DNA of 64,000 nucleotides, taken from positions 317,645 to 381,644 of the forward strand of contig NZ_KB893643.1 of assembly GCF_000374125.1 (NCBI RefSeq). Direction: 5' to 3'. Below, one piece after another: positions 8,962 through 17,935 of this stretch. The translations under genes were made by a program, and so were the position numbers. The notes below the pieces were generated by a model. It was not told the DNA's origin, ran no database searches, and saw only the letters and a program-made list of their open reading frames with translations. Source of the DNA: Niabella aurantiaca DSM 17617 (GTDB lineage: Bacteria; Bacteroidota; Bacteroidia; Chitinophagales; Chitinophagaceae). How positions within the stretch are numbered: position 1 is the stretch's first letter; every line of letters starts with the position of its first letter.

Positions 8962-10173
8962 ATGCCTCTACACTTTAACATCGAGCAATTCATTGGAGAA
9001 CACATCACCCGCCGCTCTCAAAGCCTGTTTCTCCCCGACATGGAAGCCCATGCCGAAAAATTGCATACGGAAATAAAAGACAAAAACGTACTGGTCATTG
9101 GTGGCGCGGGCACCATCGGATCCTCGTTCATCAGGGCACTGGTGAAATATGATCCCGGCAAGCTGATCGTGGCAGACATCAATGAAAACGGACTTACCGA
9201 GCTGGTCCGGGATTGCCGGAGCCGGCCCGGACTGAAACTACCCGGCAATTTCAAAACCTACCCGGTAAATTTCAGCGACAAGGCATTCAGGAAGATATTC
9301 GAACATGAAGGTCCGTTCGATATTGTAGCCAATTTCGCGGCTCACAAACACGTACGTTCCGAAAAAGATATTTTCTCGATCGAAGCCATGATCGAGAACA
9401 ATGTAACGCGTGCAAAGTACCTGCTGGAGTTATTGGTAAAGCAGCCTCCCAAACATTTTTTCTGTGTATCAACCGACAAAGCCGCCAACCCCGTAAATGT
9501 GATGGGCGCCAGTAAAAAATTAATGGAAGAAGTGATCCTTGCATACTCAGAGAAAATGAAGATCACCACCGCCCGTTTTGCCAACGTAGCTTTTTCAAAT
9601 GGAAGCCTGCTGGCCGGTTTTATCGAAAGGGTATTAAAACAACATCCGCTCTCCTGCCCCTCGGATGTAAAACGTTTCTTTGTTTCTCCCGATGAATCCG
9701 GACAGATCTGTTTATGCGCCTGCATCCTGGGGCAGTCCGGCGAAATTTTCTTTCCGAAACTGGAAACCTCCGGCATGGTGAATTTTGCCGACGTTGTAGC
9801 TCCTTTCCTGAAAGAAATGGGTTTTAAAATGCATCCCTGCAAATCTGAAGAGGACGCAAAAAATGCGACCGACAATATCAAAAATGGCCTCTACCCCGTT
9901 TACCTCTTTCCAAGCAGTACCAGCGGAGAAAAGCTATACGAAGAGTTCTATACAGACGAAGAAGAACTGGATACCACAACATTTCAATCTTTCGGTATTG
10001 TAAAAAATGCGAAACGAAGGAAAATAGATGACCTCGATAAAGTGATACAGACATTAAAACAGGTTTTTGAAAACACAAAAGCAGAGAAAAAGGATATTGT
10101 ATCTGCTTTGAATTCAATGATCCCCGGTTTTGAACATATTGAAACAGGAATCAATCTTGATCAAAAAATGTAG
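8962..10173 (+). CDS. CapD-like nucleotide-sugar 4,6-dehydratase family protein
   Basis: 403-residue SDR of the polysaccharide-biosynthesis CapD family. It has an N-terminal ~40-residue extension, then VIGGAGTIG for NAD binding and STDKAANPVNVMGASKK, where Met replaces the catalytic Tyr (MxxxK) as in 4,6-dehydratases. No N-terminal membrane domain is present, unlike full-length CapD/PglF. The C-terminus (about 300-403) is longer than in CapE and has SSTSGEKLYEEFYTDEEEL, equivalent to the GEKLYEEL segment of the family. It starts 2 bp after the previous stop and is more GC-rich than the two genes before it. It probably supplies a second dideoxy or amino sugar. Confidence 0.78.
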   Translation: MPLHFNIEQFIGEHITRRSQSLFLPDMEAHAEKLHTEIKDKNVLVIGGAGTIGSSFIRALVKYDPGKLIVADINENGLTELVRDCRSRPGLKLPGNFKTYPVNFSDKAFRKIFEHEGPFDIVANFAAHKHVRSEKDIFSIEAMIENNVTRAKYLLELLVKQPPKHFFCVSTDKAANPVNVMGASKKLMEEVILAYSEKMKITTARFANVAFSNGSLLAGFIERVLKQHPLSCPSDVKRFFVSPDESGQICLCACILGQSGEIFFPKLETSGMVNFADVVAPFLKEMGFKMHPCKSEEDAKNATDNIKNGLYPVYLFPSSTSGEKLYEEFYTDEEELDTTTFQSFGIVKNAKRRKIDDLDKVIQTLKQVFENTKAEKKDIVSALNSMIPGFEHIETGINLDQKM

Positions 10174-10256
10174 CCGATACACTCTTTTGGCTTATTCCTT
10201 GCAGTTATTGTATCGTTCGTTCAAAAATCCTTATCTCGTTCCTAATTCCTCAAACA

Positions 10257-10946
10257 ATGTACTCCTTTTTTAAACGTCTTTTTGACCTTATTGTTGCACT
10301 GACCCTATTTGTCGTCATTCTTCCGTTTATGATCCCCATTGTGATCATTCTCCTGCTGACCGGCGAACACTATGTTTTTTACCGGCAGAAAAGGATCGGC
10401 TATAAAAACAGGTACTTTTACATCATTAAGTTCGCCACCATGCTTAAAAACAGTCCCAATATGGGAACGGGGCTGATCACCGTTCGAAATGATCCCCGGC
10501 TGCTTCCCATCGGAGGTTTTTTAAGAATGACGAAAATCAATGAACTGCCGCAGATCATCAATGTGATCAAAGGCGATATGAGCATTGTAGGGCCCCGGCC
10601 GCTGGTTGATAAAACATTCAATGCGTACACCGAAGAGGTCAAAGATCATTTGTATGATTCTGTTCCGGGGATAACAGGGATCGGATCGATCATCTTTCGC
10701 GATGAAGAGCAATTACTGACCAACACGAAAATGGATCGCGTGGAATACTATGAAAAAGTAATAGCCCCCTATAAAGGAGAACTGGAAATGTGGTACAACA
10801 GGCATAAAAGCCTCCGGGTTGATTTCTGGATCATTTTCCTGACGGCATGGTCCATCATCAATCCGGATACAAAACTTCCATACAAAGTATTTAGAGATCT
10901 TCCAAAGCGAACACTGTCCGACACTTATCAGCTATCCATGCAATGA
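10257..10946 (+). CDS. Monotopic phosphoglycosyl transferase (bacterial sugar transferase)
   Basis: Initiating enzyme of repeat-unit assembly, transferring a sugar-1-phosphate from UDP-sugar to undecaprenyl phosphate at the inner membrane. The 229-residue protein has one N-terminal hydrophobic helix (about 8-35), then YRQKRIGY, and INELPQIINVIKGDMSIVGPRP, the core of the PglC/WbaP family. The catalytic dyad of this family is normally Asp-Glu (DELPQ); here the codon is AAT, giving Asn-Glu. The remaining motifs are intact, so the gene is probably functional, but this substitution deserves checking. It is the last gene of the polysaccharide operon, 83 bp after the preceding gene. Confidence 0.85.
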   Translation: MYSFFKRLFDLIVALTLFVVILPFMIPIVIILLLTGEHYVFYRQKRIGYKNRYFYIIKFATMLKNSPNMGTGLITVRNDPRLLPIGGFLRMTKINELPQIINVIKGDMSIVGPRPLVDKTFNAYTEEVKDHLYDSVPGITGIGSIIFRDEEQLLTNTKMDRVEYYEKVIAPYKGELEMWYNRHKSLRVDFWIIFLTAWSIINPDTKLPYKVFRDLPKRTLSDTYQLSMQ

Positions 10947-11035
10947 CCTACAAAAAGGCCAGGGAACTGATAAAAAGCAGCATCTTCAATGTATAAAAAC
11001 TGGCTCCGCGGGGTTTTCCCTTCAACGTGAACCCC

Positions 11036-11043
11036 TATCTTTG
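11036..11043 (+). promoter_or_regulatory. Bacteroidota -7 element (TAnnTTTG)
   Basis: TATCTTTG matches the Bacteroidota -7 consensus exactly. A T-rich stretch about 18 bp upstream (near 11014) could serve as -33. It lies 28 bp before the ATG at 11072, which supports that start over the longer frame opening at 11027. Eye-based call. Confidence 0.45.
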
Positions 11044-11071
11044 CCCCGGTTTGACTCACTCCCATCATTTT

Positions 11072-11635
11072 ATGAAGCCAGGCATATTTTACATCGTTGC
11101 ATTGTGCTGGGGTCTTATTGCGCAGGGTCCGGCGCAGGCTCAAAGCGCCCGTTATAAAGCTCATTTGAATGTAGCCCGCCAGCACGGGGTGCCGGTGCTG
11201 AAAAGCAGTGCCCAGGTAAAGAGCTATGTAAATAAAAAGAAACTCTCGAGGGTAAGCTCGGGCAAAGGCTACCGGGTGCAAAAGCTCACTTACAGTGTGC
11301 CCTACCTGACCCCGCGGGCCAAAGCGGTTTTAAACCAGATCGCGCGGTCGTTCTACGCGCAAACAAAAAGTACCTTCACCGTCACCTCGCTTACAAGGAC
11401 GCTGCACGCACAAAGCAAGCTGCGTAAAGTGAACGGCAATGCCACTTCCGGCCTTAGCTCTCATAATTACGGCAGTTCTTTCGATATTTCCTATATACGC
11501 TTTAACGGGCGCAAACGGCCTAACAAAAAGCTGGAGCGGGCACTCCACTCCGTGCTGGCCAATTACCAGGCAAGAGGCAAGATCTTATACATAAAGGAAT
11601 ACTATGTAAGTTGTTTTCATATTACCGTACGCTAA
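11072..11635 (+). CDS. Exported DUF5715/peptidase M15-like protein
   Basis: About 187 residues with an N-terminal signal peptide (hydrophobic FYIVALCWGLIAQ, then AQAQ). The C-terminal half has SSHNYGSSFDIS, the metal-binding SxHxxGxxxD pattern of LAS/M15 D-Ala-D-Ala peptidases (VanY family), and a terminal CFHITVR that can supply the last zinc histidine. It is likely a periplasmic peptidoglycan-modifying enzyme or a binding relative of one; activity is not proven. The frame is open from 11027, but the ATG at 11072 gives a clean signal peptide and follows a good -7 element. It stands alone and is convergent with the VOC gene. Confidence 0.7.
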   Translation: MKPGIFYIVALCWGLIAQGPAQAQSARYKAHLNVARQHGVPVLKSSAQVKSYVNKKKLSRVSSGKGYRVQKLTYSVPYLTPRAKAVLNQIARSFYAQTKSTFTVTSLTRTLHAQSKLRKVNGNATSGLSSHNYGSSFDISYIRFNGRKRPNKKLERALHSVLANYQARGKILYIKEYYVSCFHITVR

Positions 11636-11673
11636 AACAGATAGCCTCTCCTGCAGCGTTGAATGCCTGCGGT

Positions 11674-12096
11674 TCACAATGTACTTCCGGCAGGATCAAA
11701 ATTCAACATCCAGCGAATGCCGAACGGATCGGTTAACGATGCATAATAGCAGCCGGAGGTCGTAGGAATGACCCGTTGGGTAGCCGTTCCTCCCTTTCCC
11801 AGCCGCTGATACACCCCCATCAATTCTTTCAGACTCCTGCATTCCAGCATCAGGGCTATGTTATTTCCCATATACAGGCCCTCATCCGGCACAATGTCCG
11901 TTGCGATGATCTCTGCGTAGGGTGAACGCAGCGAGGCCTGCAAAATACAGGCTTTAATTTCCTTTGGCAACACTTCTGTCCCCACAGATTCTCCCAGGGT
12001 CTGGAAACGAAGCTCCCCGCCAAGACATTTTTTATAAAAACGCATCGCTTCGCGGCAGTTGCCGTTGAATGTTAAATAGGATTTTATCCGGATCAC
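11674..12096 (-). CDS. VOC/PhnB-like glyoxalase-fold protein
   Basis: About 140-residue protein of the PhnB-type vicinal-oxygen-chelate family. FNGNCREAMRFYKKCLGGEL at the N-terminus and LTDPFGIRWMLNFD at the C-terminus are typical. Such proteins form dimers with a small-molecule or metal site, and no specific substrate can be named. Homologues begin with a short strand before YLTFNGNC; the GTG at 12096 fits that, while an ATG at 12129 would add 11 unusual residues. It is divergent from the AraC-type regulator. Confidence 0.75.
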   Translation of the reverse strand: MIRIKSYLTFNGNCREAMRFYKKCLGGELRFQTLGESVGTEVLPKEIKACILQASLRSPYAEIIATDIVPDEGLYMGNNIALMLECRSLKELMGVYQRLGKGGTATQRVIPTTSGCYYASLTDPFGIRWMLNFDPAGSTL

Positions 12097-12170
12097 TTTG
12101 TAAACGATTCTTTTACAAAATTGCTCCAATTACTGTTAAAAAATAGTGGCATATACGCCATTGAAAGGGG

Positions 12171-12201
12171 TTGTTCGCGACAAATACATTTTTTATCTTT
12201 A
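12171..12201 (+). promoter_or_regulatory. Predicted Bacteroidota promoter for the DJ-1/AraC regulator
   Basis: TTG at 12171, a 20-bp spacer, then TATCTTTA at 12194-12201, close to the TTTG-N19/20-TAnnTTTG consensus of the Bacteroidota primary sigma factor. The ATG at 12217 follows 15 bp later. This supports 12217 as the real start even though the frame is open from 12121. Confidence 0.5.
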
Positions 12202-12216
12202 CCAAAACTTTTCAGC

Positions 12217-13224
12217 ATGAAACGGATCTGCATCTATGTCCCGATCAATGGCGTTATTGAAGCCATCACTCCGGCGGTAAGAATTTTCCAGACCGCCAAT
12301 GAATTCCTGGCGGCCAACGGCTGCCCAGCGAAATTCCAGGTAGAGCTGGTAGGATTGAAAAAAGTAATCCCCCTGTCCAACGGATTGTACACGGTAACAA
12401 CCGACCGTTTGCTGAAAGATGTAACGGACGCCGACCTGCTCATCATTCCGGCGCTGATCGATGCGGAAATGCATAAGGCCGTTGCACTGAATGAGCAGGC
12501 GCTACCGCTTATAGCCGCAATACATGCCCGTGGTGCAGAAGTAGCATCGCTTTGTCTGGGCGCATTCTTACTGGCAGCCACCGGCGTGCTCGATAATAAA
12601 AAATGTTCCACGCACTGGGCATACTATCATGAATTCATGCAGCTGTATCCCAACGTGGAAATAACCGACGGAACGGTCATTACGGATGAAGCCGGCGTTT
12701 ATTCCAGCGGCGGCGCCAATTCTATCTGGAACCTGCTCCTGTACCTGGTAGAGAAATATACCAATCGCGAAACGGCGATCCTTCTTGCAAAGTTTTTTGC
12801 GATCGATATCGACCGCAACAGCCAGAATGCCTTCTCTATTTTTAAAGGGCAAAAGGACCACAATGACGAAGCCATCATTAAAACACAGGACTATATTGAG
12901 AATAACATCAGCGACCGGATCAGTATCGATCAGCTGGCAGGGCTCATTGCGGTGAGCAGAAGGAGCTTCGAGCGCAGATTTAAGCAAGCCACCAACAATA
13001 CGGTGCTGGAGTACATCCAGCGTGTACGCATTGAAGCCGCTAAGCGGAAATTTGAATCAAAACGACTGAATATAAATGAAGTGATGTACGACGTGGGATA
13101 TACGGATACCAAGGCCTTCCGGGATGTATTTAAAAAAGTGACCGGCCTTACCCCCATCGAATACCGCAACAAATATTATAAGGCGAACCTGGAAATGCCT
13201 GCCGCGGGTTATGCTTTTTCATAG
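12217..13224 (+). CDS. GlxA-type transcriptional regulator (DJ-1/PfpI + AraC)
   Basis: 335-residue regulator with an N-terminal class-I amidotransferase-like DJ-1/PfpI domain (about 1-190; VASLCLGAFLLAATG contains the nucleophile-elbow cysteine) and a C-terminal AraC DNA-binding domain (about 235-325) with two helix-turn-helices: ISIDQLAGLIAVSRRSFERRF and INEVMYDVGYTDTKAFRDVF. In GlxA-type regulators the first domain is a ligand sensor rather than an active amidase. It is followed by the convergent LLM oxidoreductase and divergent from the VOC gene; either may be a target, but no operator is evident. Confidence 0.88.
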   Translation: MKRICIYVPINGVIEAITPAVRIFQTANEFLAANGCPAKFQVELVGLKKVIPLSNGLYTVTTDRLLKDVTDADLLIIPALIDAEMHKAVALNEQALPLIAAIHARGAEVASLCLGAFLLAATGVLDNKKCSTHWAYYHEFMQLYPNVEITDGTVITDEAGVYSSGGANSIWNLLLYLVEKYTNRETAILLAKFFAIDIDRNSQNAFSIFKGQKDHNDEAIIKTQDYIENNISDRISIDQLAGLIAVSRRSFERRFKQATNNTVLEYIQRVRIEAAKRKFESKRLNINEVMYDVGYTDTKAFRDVFKKVTGLTPIEYRNKYYKANLEMPAAGYAFS

Positions 13225-13225
13225 A

Positions 13226-13244
13226 TGCTGAAACAAATTCAGCA
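13226..13244. repeat. REP-like hairpin (TGCTGAA-ACAAA-TTCAGCA)
   Basis: Perfect 7-bp inverted repeat with a 5-nt loop, immediately after the AraC-type stop codon. It belongs to the same family as the elements at 22478 and 29116 (loop ACAAG there). It may act as an attenuator or a dispersed REP element. Confidence 0.6.
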
Positions 13245-13350
13245 GGACACCAAACAAGGTTCTGCAAGACATAAAACAGCGGCACACAAAACAAGATCCG
13301 GCGTAACATAACAAGTACGACCGGCCGGGTTCAAATACCTAACCGCATCG

Positions 13351-14385
13351 CTACTTCCTTAACGCCTCGCGTACTTTGGGCGCTATTTTGGTACCATAGA
13401 TCTCGATCGATTTCATAATATCCTTGTGCAACGGCGCCCCGGTGTCCATATGCGTTGCAAAACGGGTCAGTCCGAATAATTCCTGCAGGTACAGGATCTT
13501 GTCAATTGCTTCGTTGGCATCCCCGATCACCAGGGCGCCGTTTTTTGTTTTGCCAAAATCAAACTGGTTCCTTCTGTAAGGAGGCCATCCCCGGGAACGT
13601 CCTACCCGGTCCATCTGAGCAGCATACAGCGGATAATACATTTCACTGAGCGCTGCACTGTCTTCTCCGTAAAACCCATGCACATGAATGCCCACCTGGT
13701 ATTGATCCTCCGGATGCCCGTACCGCCGGTACGTTTCCTGATACAATTCGAAAAAGGGCTTAAACTGCGCAGGTGATCCGCCGATAATGGCGATCATCAG
13801 GGGTAATCCCAGTCGTCCTGCCCGTTCTACGGATGAAGGTGTGCCCCCAACCGCTACCCAAACCGGCAGGTGATTATTGGTAGCTCTTGGCAATACCATT
13901 TGCTCCTGCAATGACGCCCGGTGCTTCCCCTTCCAGGTGATCACCGGTTCTTTGTTGATCTTTAACAGCAGCTCCAGCTTTTCTTCAAACAAGGCATCAT
14001 AATCCCGGAGATCATATCCAAACAGCGGAAATGACTCAATAAAGCTTCCCCTGCCCGCCATCAGCTCTGCACGGCCGTCAGAGATCAGGTCTACCATCGC
14101 AAAATTCTGATACAGCTTCACCGGGTCCGATGAACTGACCACGGATACCGCGCTGCCCAGCTTTATCTTCCGGGTAACCGGGGCCGCCGCAGCCAATACG
14201 ATCTCCGGCGTTGGTACTGCATAATCCGGCCGATGATGCTCACCGATACCAAAATAGTCCAGGCCCACTTCGTCCATCAATTTTATCTCCTCTATAATCT
14301 CCTTCAGGCGCTCACCGGGAGCCTGCACCTTATTGGTAGCCGGGTCAACGTGAAGATCTCCAAACATACTGATACCAAGTTCCAT
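13351..14385 (-). CDS. LLM-class flavin-dependent oxidoreductase (luciferase-like)
   Basis: 344-residue TIM-barrel protein of the bacterial luciferase-like monooxygenase family. Typical elements: ELGISMFGDLH start, DYFGIGEHHRPDY in the first third, LGSAVSVVSSSDPVKLYQNFAMVDLISDGRAE in the middle split by short loops, and AGRGSF. It probably uses FMN with an external NAD(P)H-dependent reductase; the substrate is unknown. A TAAATTTG -7-like element lies on the minus strand at 14404-14411, about 20 bp upstream of the ATG. It is convergent with the regulator gene. Confidence 0.85.
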   Translation of the reverse strand: MELGISMFGDLHVDPATNKVQAPGERLKEIIEEIKLMDEVGLDYFGIGEHHRPDYAVPTPEIVLAAAAPVTRKIKLGSAVSVVSSSDPVKLYQNFAMVDLISDGRAELMAGRGSFIESFPLFGYDLRDYDALFEEKLELLLKINKEPVITWKGKHRASLQEQMVLPRATNNHLPVWVAVGGTPSSVERAGRLGLPLMIAIIGGSPAQFKPFFELYQETYRRYGHPEDQYQVGIHVHGFYGEDSAALSEMYYPLYAAQMDRVGRSRGWPPYRRNQFDFGKTKNGALVIGDANEAIDKILYLQELFGLTRFATHMDTGAPLHKDIMKSIEIYGTKIAPKVREALRK

Positions 14386-14527
14386 ATTCTTTCATTTAGA
14401 ATACAAATTTAACCGCCTTCAGGGCATATTCACTTAATATAGGTTAATGAAATACCGGGCACAGGCTCCTTTAACATGGTTTTGGGAGCCTACCCGCCCT
14501 TAGCCACAGAAATGTGTAAATAAAAAT

Positions 14528-15406
14528 ATGCGGCACTCCCTTTATTGCACCCAACACCGTATTTTGCATCAGAAATGTACCTCCTCTAAAACCGAAGTAA
14601 AAACAACAGTATTGAGCCAGATATCCTTAGTCAATAAGAGGCTTTTTGCCGGCCTGTTGCTCCTGGTTCCCTTTGCAGCAGCGACCCAAACACCTAAAGA
14701 CAGCACACATCTTCAGCCACTTTCGCAACAAAAAAGCCGGTCGCTCTTCCCGGAAAACATCACTGCCCGTACTTATTTATTCCCGGCGGCGCTGGTAACT
14801 TTTGGCGCTGCCGCCACCATTATACGGGAAAACAAAAATAACCGCGGGGACAGGCTACCGCATTCCCCCGCCCGGGAAACCAGCATCTTCCTGGAACCGG
14901 AAAACTACACGGCCCTTGCCCCTGCTGCGGCGGTGGCCGGATTACAGGTAATGGGTATCAAAGGGATGCACAGACCACAGGAGCAGGCGCTGCTCTATGC
15001 CATGGCTGCGGGTATCTCCACCGCCATCGTTTATCCATTGAAGAACAATACCCGGGTGTTGCGCCCCGACAAAAGTGATGCGCAGGCCTTTCCCTCCGGA
15101 CATGCATCGCTTGCCTTTGCATCCGCCGAGTTCCTCCGGAGAGAGTATGGCCGGCAGTCCGTTTGGTACACTGTGGGCGGATACGCGGCAGCAATGGCCA
15201 CGGCCGTGCTGCGGGTCGCAAAAAAGCAACACCGGGTAGCTGATGTAAGCGCCGGGGCCGGTATCGGGATCGCCTCTACCACAACGGCTTATTGGATCTA
15301 TAACAAGCTGAAAAAAAGACCGAGGCGCAACCCGGATCAAACAACGCTCTTTATGCCTGCCGTTTCCCCGGGCTACTACGGCGTGTACATCACGAAGCGA
15401 CTCTGA
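14528..15406 (+). CDS. Membrane-associated PAP2-family phosphatase
   Basis: Phosphatidic-acid-phosphatase/bacterial acid-phosphatase superfamily. All three motifs are visible in the C-terminal half: KNNTRVLRP (KX6RP), PSGHAS, and RVAKKQHRVAD (RX5HX3D). A signal-peptide-like segment (RLFAGLLLLVPFAAATQ) occurs about 35 residues into the frame, so the true start may be the TTG at 14612 rather than the ATG at 14528; a -7-like TATTTTG around 14560 favours the later start. The substrate is probably a lipid phosphate or undecaprenyl diphosphate at the periplasmic face. It is a single gene with no operon partner. Confidence 0.8.
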   Translation: MRHSLYCTQHRILHQKCTSSKTEVKTTVLSQISLVNKRLFAGLLLLVPFAAATQTPKDSTHLQPLSQQKSRSLFPENITARTYLFPAALVTFGAAATIIRENKNNRGDRLPHSPARETSIFLEPENYTALAPAAAVAGLQVMGIKGMHRPQEQALLYAMAAGISTAIVYPLKNNTRVLRPDKSDAQAFPSGHASLAFASAEFLRREYGRQSVWYTVGGYAAAMATAVLRVAKKQHRVADVSAGAGIGIASTTTAYWIYNKLKKRPRRNPDQTTLFMPAVSPGYYGVYITKRL

Positions 15407-15613
15407 AGACCTTAACAGACGCATTTTGAGCGTTCCGGATGTTCAGGGACGTTGAGCGGTGTAACCGTTTTATTTCCTGAGGCAGACGTAAAACAAACCA
15501 GGGTTGGCGGCCGGCTCCCCGTCCTTCATGAACCAGAAAAATGTTATGCCCCCGGTACGCCGGCCCCGTTTAAAATACGGCGTCAAATGCTTAGCTTTAT
15601 AAAAAGCTCAGGC

Positions 15614-16300
15614 ATGAATGACTCCGTATTTACCGGTGCTCCCAACGGCGGGGCCCATGAAAACGATCAGATCCCCTGCAGGCGGCTGCGCCCCGCGTTG
15701 TATGAATACATAAAGCTGGAGCGCCCCGGCCTTAAACGTTCAGACAGTATTTCCCATAATGAGCTCAATGAATACAAGCTCCGCTACATTTCTAAATACC
15801 TGCTGCGGGACGTTCACCAGCTTTCGGAACTGGAAGACACCGTTATTTCTTCCATGACCAACCAAACGGTGATCTCCGATATGATTGATGAAGACGATGG
15901 CAATAAAGCCACGTTCGGCCAGCAGCTCGCCGACCGGGTCTCCGGTTTTGGCGGCAGCTGGACCTTCATTATTTCCTTTGTGGTTTTGCTGCTGGCATGG
16001 ATCTTCATCAATTTCTACTGGATGCACAACCGGGGCTTCGACCCCTACCCGTTCATTTTATTAAACCTGCTCCTGTCCTGCCTGGCAGCGCTGCAGGCTC
16101 CGATCATTATGATGAGCCAGAACCGGCAGGAAGAAAAGGACCGGGCCCGCTCTAAAATGGACTATATGGTCAATCTGAAATCAGAACTGGAAGTACGGAT
16201 CCTTCATGAAAAACTGGATCAATTGCTCTCCAATCAGGAAGAGTTCATGGCCCGCCTGCAGGAGCTGGAAAACAAGCCTCCTTCCGGCAGGGATCATTGA
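15614..16300 (+). CDS. DUF1003 membrane protein
   Basis: About 228 residues. The DUF1003 core contains two membrane helices (SWTFIISFVVLLLAWIFIN and PFILLNLLLSCLAAL, separated by NRGFDPYP) and the conserved IIMMSQNRQEEKDR segment, followed by a C-terminal coiled coil (KMDYMVNLKSELEVRILHE onward). The frame is open from 15452; the ATG at 15614 is preferred because a TAGCTTTA -7-like element lies at 15592-15599 and homology starts further in. Its 3' end overlaps the convergent glycosidase gene by 7 bp. The molecular function of the family is unknown. Confidence 0.8.
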   Translation: MNDSVFTGAPNGGAHENDQIPCRRLRPALYEYIKLERPGLKRSDSISHNELNEYKLRYISKYLLRDVHQLSELEDTVISSMTNQTVISDMIDEDDGNKATFGQQLADRVSGFGGSWTFIISFVVLLLAWIFINFYWMHNRGFDPYPFILLNLLLSCLAALQAPIIMMSQNRQEEKDRARSKMDYMVNLKSELEVRILHEKLDQLLSNQEEFMARLQELENKPPSGRDH

Positions 16301-17772
16301 TCTCCGCTGTACTCGCTTTCGGGCAGGGGCAGGTTCTTTAATGTGGCACTCCTCAGCGAGATCGTTGAAGAGGCCGAATACAGGCCAATACCGTTTCCGG
16401 AATAGGTATAATCGATCAGCGATAGTTTTACGATACCATCGATCGCCAGCTCGATATAATTTCCATACCGGATCAGCCGGAAATGAAATTCCTTTTCTTC
16501 CTTCAGATGAAAGATATTATCCTGCAATACGCTGTAAATAAAGTTGGACCGCGTATTAGCGGAATTAAAGCCCCAGCTTTGAAGATGCACGACGCTGTTG
16601 ATGACGTCGAAGCTGAAATAATACCCCGACCCTTCTTCATCAATATCGGTTACCAGCCCCAGTTTGCCCATGCCCTCCACCGCCAGGATCCCCTCCCAGA
16701 TAAACCCGGGCGCCGATTTCTGGAGCACAAAAACCTCATACCCGCTCCGGGAGCCGCAGATCCATTTATCCGTTGATTGTTCAAACGTTGCCGTCGGGTT
16801 TTTGAACAATGGCAGGATGGTCCCCATTTCGTTCTGATAAATGGTCTGGATCACCATCTGGTCCCACCGGTAATAGCTTTTCAATACCAGCCGCCCGCGG
16901 TCATCGGTTTCCAGCTGCTTGGGAGGCGGAAAGATGCGCAGCGCATTGACATTTCCGTTTGCATAAAAGAAATTATATACCAGTAAATGGTCACCGTCCT
17001 TTTGAATACGGGCGGCGTAGTTACCCTGCGGCAGCAACACATTGTTATGAAAACAATGATATTCTCCCAGGAACTCCGGTGCAAACCAATAGCGCACTTT
17101 TATATCTTCACGAATGGAGCCTAAAAGATAATGCCGGCCGTTGAGCTCAAAAATACAGGGACATTCCACATCATCATACACCATCGGAAAATGCAGCGGC
17201 GGATGAAAGATCAGCTCCTTGTCCATCAGCTGCACCAGGCCCACACAGCCCCGCCGCGAAACCGGCCCCGTAGCAGCGCGTGTACAGACCAGGAAAAAGG
17301 TCTTTTCCTCATAATCATAACGGAACGGATCCCGGAAGCTCATCCAGAGACGGGGGTTATTTTCATAAGTTTCATAATGCGGCGCCCTTGGCCCAAAAGG
17401 GAATACTTCGTTGTTGAGCTTCTCCCAATCAAACAGATTGCCGGACACCGCTAACCCGATCTTCGATACCACACCCCGGTCCTTTCGCTGCAGGCCGGTG
17501 TAATACATTTCGAACCGGTTGTGGGCCTCATACACCTGCATCGTCCAGAGCATGTCATCATCCCAATCGCCGGGGTCACCTACAAACAGGGCGTTCTTTA
17601 CCCTCCTCCAGGTAATACCGTCTTTTGAGACGGCATGTGCAATATAATCGTGGTTGGGTATGATCAGGTGAAAAAGATGATACACGCCTTTATGCAGGAT
17701 CATGGTCACATCACCAATTTCCCACTCACTGAATCCCGACCCGGAATATAAATTATCTGTTAACCGCTCCAT
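16294..17772 (-). CDS. Clan GH-J (GH32-like) five-bladed propeller glycosidase, cytoplasmic
   Basis: 492-residue protein without a signal peptide. The three acidic sites of clan GH-J are recognisable in order: EIGDVTMI (nucleophile region), SFRDPFRYD (the RDP motif), and VECPCIFEL (the EC-P acid/base motif). The C-terminal ~130 residues look like the beta-sandwich that follows the propeller in GH32 enzymes. A fructosyl substrate is thus likely. It is divergent (163 bp) from a fused sucrose-phosphate synthase/phosphatase, so cytosolic sucrose or a sucrose-like disaccharide is the most economical substrate; this is inference. GH43-like activity is the main alternative. Confidence 0.72.
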   Translation of the reverse strand: MERLTDNLYSGSGFSEWEIGDVTMILHKGVYHLFHLIIPNHDYIAHAVSKDGITWRRVKNALFVGDPGDWDDDMLWTMQVYEAHNRFEMYYTGLQRKDRGVVSKIGLAVSGNLFDWEKLNNEVFPFGPRAPHYETYENNPRLWMSFRDPFRYDYEEKTFFLVCTRAATGPVSRRGCVGLVQLMDKELIFHPPLHFPMVYDDVECPCIFELNGRHYLLGSIREDIKVRYWFAPEFLGEYHCFHNNVLLPQGNYAARIQKDGDHLLVYNFFYANGNVNALRIFPPPKQLETDDRGRLVLKSYYRWDQMVIQTIYQNEMGTILPLFKNPTATFEQSTDKWICGSRSGYEVFVLQKSAPGFIWEGILAVEGMGKLGLVTDIDEEGSGYYFSFDVINSVVHLQSWGFNSANTRSNFIYSVLQDNIFHLKEEKEFHFRLIRYGNYIELAIDGIVKLSLIDYTYSGNGIGLYSASSTISLRSATLKNLPLPESEYSGDQ

Positions 17773-17935
17773 TTTTAAAAAATTACGTTATATTTCCCCC
17801 GTTTTACATCCGGTTGCCGCACTACCGCGGCCGGGAGTCATTCAGCAGGCGCATGCTTTCCGCCGGTCTGTTATCCGGCAGGGCCCGCCTTCAAAGTAAT
17901 CATACATATGATCTCCCCCTCTAAAATGATACGCA

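Noticed and set aside
9342-9881. 179-codon minus-strand frame inside the CapD-like gene
   Set aside because: Antisense shadow; the + strand gene has all SDR motifs.
11027-11071. Longer N-terminus for the M15-like protein
   Set aside because: The extension covers the -7 element and precedes a clean signal peptide starting at 11072.
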